Positions 6,290 through 10,299 of a DNA stretch of 10,299 nucleotides are shown piece by piece. Within the stretch, counting starts at the first letter, position 1. Each line of letters begins with the position of its first letter. Source of the DNA: Puniceicoccaceae bacterium (GTDB taxonomy: Bacteria > Verrucomicrobiota > Verrucomicrobiia > Opitutales > Coraliomargaritaceae); NCBI GenBank assembly GCA_003566795.1, contig PXBU01000161.1, positions 1-10,299 on the forward strand, given 5' to 3'. The position numbers and the translations under genes are program-made. The notes beneath the pieces were generated by a model that made no database searches, was not told where the DNA came from, and saw only the letters and a program-made list of their open reading frames with translations.

Positions 6290-7402
6290 ATGTCATTAAT
6301 TGACCGATATGTTTTTAAAGAGTGGTTGGTGGGGTTTGCGCTTACCCTGGGCGTGATCGTGGGTATCCTCATTCTGCAAAACATGTATGACTCGCTGCCG
6401 GACCTGCTGGATGCGAGGGCGACCGTCGGGCAAATCCTGTTTTATTATTCGCTGGCGCTGCCGACCTACATGCCAGCGATTTTGCCGATCGCGTTTCTGG
6501 TCTCCTTGCTTTTTTCCCTGGGCGGCTTGCACCGCAACAATGAGATCGTGGCCATGCGGGCAGCGGGTGCTAGTCTCCTCCGCATCAGCCGTTCGCTCTG
6601 GTTGGCCGGGCTCGCGCTCTCGATGCTGGTATTTTATCTGACGGCACAGGTTGTGCCGAAGACCGTCGAACAAGCGCGCGTCTTTATGGAGAACTTGGAG
6701 TTTGCGGCAGCCGAGACCAAGGAGGAGGTGGATCGAAGGTCGACGCTCTATAATTTAGGCTTTGATAATCGCAAGGACGGCCGTCTGTGGTTTATGAACA
6801 GGTTCAATGAACGAACCTGGCTGGGGCTGGGCGTCAACGTCCACACGCGGGATGCGAGTGGGGCCGAGCTAAGTCGTATCGCCGCCCGGGAGGCTTACTT
6901 TGATGACACCCGGGGCCACTGGGTCTTTTTGGGCGGACGCGAGATGCTCTTTGATCCGGAGACCGGAGATCCTTTGCGCTCTGTGCCCTTTGAAGAAAAA
7001 GTCTTTGAGGCATTCAATGAAGATCCGAAGCTAATGCTGGGATTTCACAAAAGGCCAAAAGAGCTTTCACTGCTGGAGCTACGCCGCATTATTGATGCGG
7101 TGCCAGCCGAGGAAAACCCTGCTGTGCATGCCTACGAGGTGCGCTACTTCTCACTGCTGGCGGCACCATTTAGTTGTCTGGTAGTCGTTGGCATTGCGGT
7201 TCCCTTCGCAGTAGCTGGCGTCCGCACCAGCCCCATGGTCGGTGTTTCGAAGTGCCTCGGCCTCTTTGCATTCTTTTATGTGTTGATCAGTATTGCGATC
7301 ATCCTGGGGGAGCGCCAAATCATCCCAACTATAGTCGCGGCATGGTTGCCCAATATAACGATGCTCTTTTTGGCGATATGGCTCTTCCGTCGGGCCCGTT
7401 AG
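6290..7402 (+). CDS. LptF/LptG-family permease (lipopolysaccharide export)
   Basis: A 370-residue inner-membrane protein of the YjgP/YjgQ family. In the LptB2FG ABC transporter such permeases extract lipopolysaccharide from the inner membrane and pass it to the LptC-A-D bridge. Predicted helices lie at about 12-31, 49-78, 103-120, 287-308, 319-339 and 345-366. A periplasmic domain of about 160 residues (125-285) sits between helices 3 and 4, which is the family layout. NNEIVAMRAAGASLLRI (83-99) is the cytoplasmic coupling helix that contacts the ATPase. RPKELSLLELRR (255-266) precedes helix 4, as in the family. I cannot tell LptF from LptG. The partner permease, LptB and LptC are not in this window. 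The gene starts a two-gene unit with the methyltransferase, whose start lies at or inside its 3' end. No Shine-Dalgarno precedes the ATG. Confidence 0.93.
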   Translation: MSLIDRYVFKEWLVGFALTLGVIVGILILQNMYDSLPDLLDARATVGQILFYYSLALPTYMPAILPIAFLVSLLFSLGGLHRNNEIVAMRAAGASLLRISRSLWLAGLALSMLVFYLTAQVVPKTVEQARVFMENLEFAAAETKEEVDRRSTLYNLGFDNRKDGRLWFMNRFNERTWLGLGVNVHTRDASGAELSRIAAREAYFDDTRGHWVFLGGREMLFDPETGDPLRSVPFEEKVFEAFNEDPKLMLGFHKRPKELSLLELRRIIDAVPAEENPAVHAYEVRYFSLLAAPFSCLVVVGIAVPFAVAGVRTSPMVGVSKCLGLFAFFYVLISIAIILGERQIIPTIVAAWLPNITMLFLAIWLFRRAR

Positions 7403-7404
7403 TG

Positions 7405-8304
7405 ATGGATGTGAGCCAGGAATTTGACGAAGCTTATATCGTGACGGCGGTGGCCGCAGCGATTGAGCGGCGTGGCGATGAATCCTGCCAGCGGCTGGTC
7501 AGCAGCGATGGGGATTACCTGCCTGGCTTGCTGGTGGAGTTGTTCGGCGATGTGGTTTGGGTCGAGTTGAAGACTTCGGTAATGCGTGCGCAGGCCGACC
7601 TGATTGTGGATCTGATTAAGGAGATCGTCTGCCCAGTTGAATTAGTCCTGGACGATGGAGCGGGACCAAGAACGCTCAGTGGTCAAGCGCTCAAGGGACG
7701 CTGGATTGAAGTGGATGAAATTTTTTACCGTATTGATCTCATGAATACAAAAAAGCCCCGCTTGTATTTGGATCAAAGGGAGCAACATTCATTGTTCGGC
7801 AGCTTGTGCGCGGACCGGGTGGTGCTGGACTTGTTCTCGCACAGCGGTGCTTTTGCCATGCAGGCGATGCGCCACGGTGCAGAACGCGCCGTCGCCGTTG
7901 ATGTAGAAGCTGACTTCATCAAAGCCATCGGAGCCAATGCGCAACGCAACGGAGTGCACGTCGAGGCCGTGGTGGGTGATGCGCTCGAATATCTACGCGC
8001 AGCTGGGGCTGGGGCGTTTGACGCTATTGTGCTGGACCCGCCGAAGGGTTGTTTTTTGGAGAAAAATCTATCGGCTGACTTGCATCATCAGGCTTTTGCC
8101 AGCCTGCCGCCAGGAGGCTTACTTGCCACTTACTGCCGCGATGTGGCCTCAACAGATTTCGAGCCACTTGTGGCCGCCGCCGCTGCTGCAACGGGGCGCG
8201 AAGCTCGTATTTTCGCCCGGACCAGCCAGCCTTTCGACTTCCCCATGTGGCTGCACCTCCCTCACAGCCAGATCCTGCAGGGCATGATTCTTGAGCTTGT
8301 GTGA
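7405..8304 (+). CDS. RlmI-like class I SAM-dependent methyltransferase, no PUA domain
   Basis: A protein of about 299 residues that resembles the C-terminal two thirds of RlmI, the enzyme that makes 5-methylcytosine in 23S rRNA. Residues 8-110 match the RlmI central domain (RLVSSDGDYLPGLLVELFG). YLDQR is at 121-125. The SAM-binding fold follows, with motif I VVLDLFSHSGAF (139-150), an acidic motif II (AVDVEAD) and motif IV DPPK (211-214). C244 in LLATYCRDV lines up with the catalytic cysteine of RlmI (TFSCSG), so 5-methylcytosine chemistry is plausible. The roughly 70-residue N-terminal PUA RNA-binding domain is missing. The start is uncertain: ATG 7405, GTG 7402 or ATG 7378 (9 residues longer, inside the permease gene); none has a clear ribosome binding site. 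It directly follows the permease gene and is probably co-transcribed. The RNA target is not known. Confidence 0.88.
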   Translation: MDVSQEFDEAYIVTAVAAAIERRGDESCQRLVSSDGDYLPGLLVELFGDVVWVELKTSVMRAQADLIVDLIKEIVCPVELVLDDGAGPRTLSGQALKGRWIEVDEIFYRIDLMNTKKPRLYLDQREQHSLFGSLCADRVVLDLFSHSGAFAMQAMRHGAERAVAVDVEADFIKAIGANAQRNGVHVEAVVGDALEYLRAAGAGAFDAIVLDPPKGCFLEKNLSADLHHQAFASLPPGGLLATYCRDVASTDFEPLVAAAAAATGREARIFARTSQPFDFPMWLHLPHSQILQGMILELV

Positions 8305-8348
8305 CCTTTCGCAAATTTCCTGACGCCACCGGATACTTATGGGCCGGC

Positions 8349-9617
8349 CTAATGCTTGACTGGTCCCAGCAGTGCGCCCGCTTTCTCCAGATCGGCTCCG
8401 CTGGGAGCTTGATAAGCGCTCAAGTTGAATTCGGGGAGTATTGACAGAAAGTGGTCGAATAGGTCGGCTTGAATATCTTCGTAGTTGGCCCAGACGATAT
8501 CGTTACTGAAGACGTAAATCTCCAGCGGCAAGCCGTGCTCGTGGGGAGCCATCTGCCGCACCATCAGGGGCAAATCCTGGCGGGCATTCGGGTGGTTGCG
8601 CAGGTAAGCCACACAGTAGGCGCGAAAAGTGCCAATATTGGTGAGTCGGCGGCAGTTGATGAGTTCGCTCAGGTCGTCGCCGACTTCGGAATTGTATTTT
8701 TGAATCTCTGCCAGCTTGGCATCGAGGTAGGGCCGCAGCAGACGGATCTGTTTAAAACGCTCCAATAATTCTTCATCGGCAAACTGGATGGTGCGCATAT
8801 CGATGTGGATGGACCGCTTGATCCGGCGACCACCGGATTCACTCATGCCGCGCCAGTTCTTGAATGAGTCGGAGATCAGGGCGTAGGTCGGTATGGTGGT
8901 AATCGTTCGGTCCCAATTGCGGACTTTGACGGTGGTGAGTGAGACATCAATGACATCACCATCCGCACCGCGGGCGGGCATCTCGATCCAGTCGTCGACC
9001 ATGACCATGTCATTCACCGAGAGCTGAAAGCCTGCGACGAGTCCAAGAATGGCATCCTTGAAGATTAAAAGCAGGATCGCGGTGACCGCGCCGAGCCCAG
9101 AGAAGAGGACCAGCGGCGACTTTCCCAGCAAGACGGAAAGAATGAAAATAATGCCGACCAGATTGATGAGTAGCTTAAACGCCTGAATGAAGCTTTTGGC
9201 TGGAAAGCGTTTGCCGAGAGCCCCCCGCTCCCACAGAGCTCTCAAAAAGTTCAGCACGCCATCGGCTACCATGAGGAAGATGACGACGAGATAGAGGTTG
9301 ACGACCAAGCCAATGATATCGGCTGCCGTGTCGCCGCTGCCCAGGAAAATCGGGTAGAGCACTTGAATCACCACCGCTGGAACGAGGTGCGAAAGCCGGA
9401 CGATTACGTTGTGATCAATCAGCAGGTCATCCCACTTGATGGCCGTTTTTCGAAAAATGGGGTGAATGACGTGGGCAATGCAGCTCTTTGCCAGAAAGTT
9501 GGCGAGCAGCGCAATGAGCAGCAGGCAGAGGGCCGCCAACGACCAGCCGCCAATTTGGGCCAGCTCGGGCGGGATCTGTTGCCCTGCGAGCCATTTTGTT
9601 AAAGATTGAGCAGTCAT
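8349..9617 (-). CDS. ybdG: YbdG-type mechanosensitive channel (MscS family)
   Basis: A 422-residue inner-membrane protein close in length and sequence to E. coli YbdG (415 residues), a miniconductance channel that helps cells survive or sense osmotic change. Predicted helices are at about 24-46, 75-93, 103-127 and 146-164. The pore helix follows (GLGAVTAILLLIFKDAILGL, 175-194), and then the MscS cytoplasmic beta domain with DMVMVDDWIEMP (203-214) and TTVKVRNWDRTITTIP (228-243). SDSFKNWRGMSESGGRRIKRSI (from residue 249) and RRLTNIGTFRAYC (323-335) are typical of YbdG rather than of small MscS. The loop insert and long C-terminal cytoplasmic domain are present. The ATG at 9617 has AAGG about 6 bases upstream on the minus strand. 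The gene lies 22 bases after the NamZ-like gene and is probably in the same operon. Its 3' end converges with the methyltransferase gene 44 bases away. Confidence 0.95.
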   Translation of the reverse strand: MTAQSLTKWLAGQQIPPELAQIGGWSLAALCLLLIALLANFLAKSCIAHVIHPIFRKTAIKWDDLLIDHNVIVRLSHLVPAVVIQVLYPIFLGSGDTAADIIGLVVNLYLVVIFLMVADGVLNFLRALWERGALGKRFPAKSFIQAFKLLINLVGIIFILSVLLGKSPLVLFSGLGAVTAILLLIFKDAILGLVAGFQLSVNDMVMVDDWIEMPARGADGDVIDVSLTTVKVRNWDRTITTIPTYALISDSFKNWRGMSESGGRRIKRSIHIDMRTIQFADEELLERFKQIRLLRPYLDAKLAEIQKYNSEVGDDLSELINCRRLTNIGTFRAYCVAYLRNHPNARQDLPLMVRQMAPHEHGLPLEIYVFSNDIVWANYEDIQADLFDHFLSILPEFNLSAYQAPSGADLEKAGALLGPVKH

Positions 9618-9639
9618 GGGGAAGCCTTAAAGGAACATT

Positions 9640-10299
9640 CTAGTAGATCCAGAAGCGTTTGGCCTTTTTTTGGAAAGCAAGTGCATTGCTAGCCCACTTA
9701 TCCACGAAATAGTTGACTCTGGCATCGTGCCCGCGTCGGCTGATCTCCTCCCACCATTCCGTGCTCCCCACATGTTTGTTGAAGAGATCCGAATTCCTGG
9801 CTTCGGCAAATGGGTTGCCCGAGGTCCAACCCGCAGTAATCTGCATCATGTGGAAGCTGAGTTCAGTCGGGCGCAGTGCCGACCAGTCGCCCGCGCTTAC
9901 GTAAACGCCCTCAACCGGTGCGCCCGCGGCTGATCGTGTCCTCAAAATGTGGAAGCTCAGTCCGGGGATGTTCCGAGCCTCAAGGGCGCGTTTCACTTCG
10001 GCGGGGGATTTGCCGCTATGGCGAAGCAGGCGGAAGGGGTAGGGCGTGCCGATACCGTGGGAAAACCCGCCCTCCTGAGCCCCCAGGCCTGTCATGGCAT
10101 AGCCCAGCACGGCTGAAAGATCAGGGATGAAAGGTGAGGTGGGGACCCACTCCAGGCCAGTGGCTGGCCAGAGCATGTCTCGGCGCCAACCTTTCATGGG
10201 TATGATCGTTAATTTGCCCCGTTGGCGGACTTCATTGGGCACCTCCATCCAACCGGGGGTGTGTTTTGCGATGCGGGCGAGCTCCGCAATCGTCAGGCC
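9640..10299 (-). CDS. NamZ/DUF1343 family exo-beta-N-acetylmuramidase (5' end outside window)
   Basis: The last 219 residues of the protein are visible; the N-terminal part lies beyond the right edge, since the frame is open to the last base. DUF1343 proteins include NamZ, which removes terminal N-acetylmuramic acid from peptidoglycan fragments during cell-wall recycling. Family signatures seen here: GLTIAELAR at 1-9 of the visible part, IIPMKGWRRDMLW (32-44), TGLEWVPTSPFIP (47-59), EGGFSHGIGTPYPF (76-89) and RPTELSFHMM (143-152). The common family form is S-x-G-R-G-T; here the arginine is isoleucine (SHGIGT). Most of the proposed catalytic domain is not visible, so activity and any signal peptide cannot be judged. 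An internal ATG at 10248 is not the real start because family-conserved sequence continues upstream of it. ybdG follows after 22 bases. Confidence 0.88.
   Translation of the reverse strand, partial: GLTIAELARIAKHTPGWMEVPNEVRQRGKLTIIPMKGWRRDMLWPATGLEWVPTSPFIPDLSAVLGYAMTGLGAQEGGFSHGIGTPYPFRLLRHSGKSPAEVKRALEARNIPGLSFHILRTRSAAGAPVEGVYVSAGDWSALRPTELSFHMMQITAGWTSGNPFAEARNSDLFNKHVGSTEWWEEISRRGHDARVNYFVDKWASNALAFQKKAKRFWIY

Noticed and set aside
7174..7404. N-terminal extension of the methyltransferase inside the Lpt permease gene
   Set aside because: The sequence is an out-of-frame reading of the conserved last helices of the permease and does not resemble a PUA domain.

Overview
The window looks like ordinary chromosomal backbone of a Gram-negative (diderm) bacterium. 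An LptF/LptG-type lipopolysaccharide-export permease implies an outer membrane, and a NamZ-type peptidoglycan hydrolase and a YbdG-type mechanosensitive channel fit that. My best guess is the phylum Verrucomicrobiota, class Opitutae (Coraliomargarita or Puniceicoccaceae-like). I base this on the style of the GltX protein, the LeuT-like transporter with a MetS small subunit, and the hairpin repeats between genes. This placement is an impression from memory, not a search result. I see no phage, insertion sequence, CRISPR array, tRNA or rRNA.

Layout. (1) 1-2173, minus strand: a two-component pair, a soluble PAS-PAS histidine kinase with a degenerate N-terminal receiver, followed with an 8-base overlap by a response regulator cut by the window edge. 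(2) 2174-2317: divergent promoter region. (3) 2318-3682, plus: gltX, glutamyl-tRNA synthetase. (4) 3683-4311: about 630 bases without a convincing gene, between the convergent ends of gltX and the transporter operon. It holds a perfect 27-base inverted repeat, a short tandem repeat and two related hairpins. (5) 4312-6194, minus: an operon of a LeuT-fold sodium-coupled amino-acid transporter and its 52-residue MetS-like small subunit, joined by an ATGA overlap. (6) 6195-6289: divergent promoter region. (7) 6290-8304, plus: an LptF/LptG-family permease, then an RlmI-like methyltransferase with no N-terminal PUA domain. (8) 8349-10299, minus: the C-terminal part of a NamZ/DUF1343 hydrolase followed 22 bases later by ybdG.

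The genes do not form one system. They are housekeeping (gltX, the methyltransferase), envelope (Lpt permease, NamZ, YbdG), uptake (NSS transporter plus MetS) and signalling modules. The parts most worth a second look are the repeat-rich island after gltX, the PUA-less methyltransferase, the kinase's atypical receiver, and start codons that mostly lack a Shine-Dalgarno sequence, two of them lying only about 10 bases downstream of promoter-like elements.
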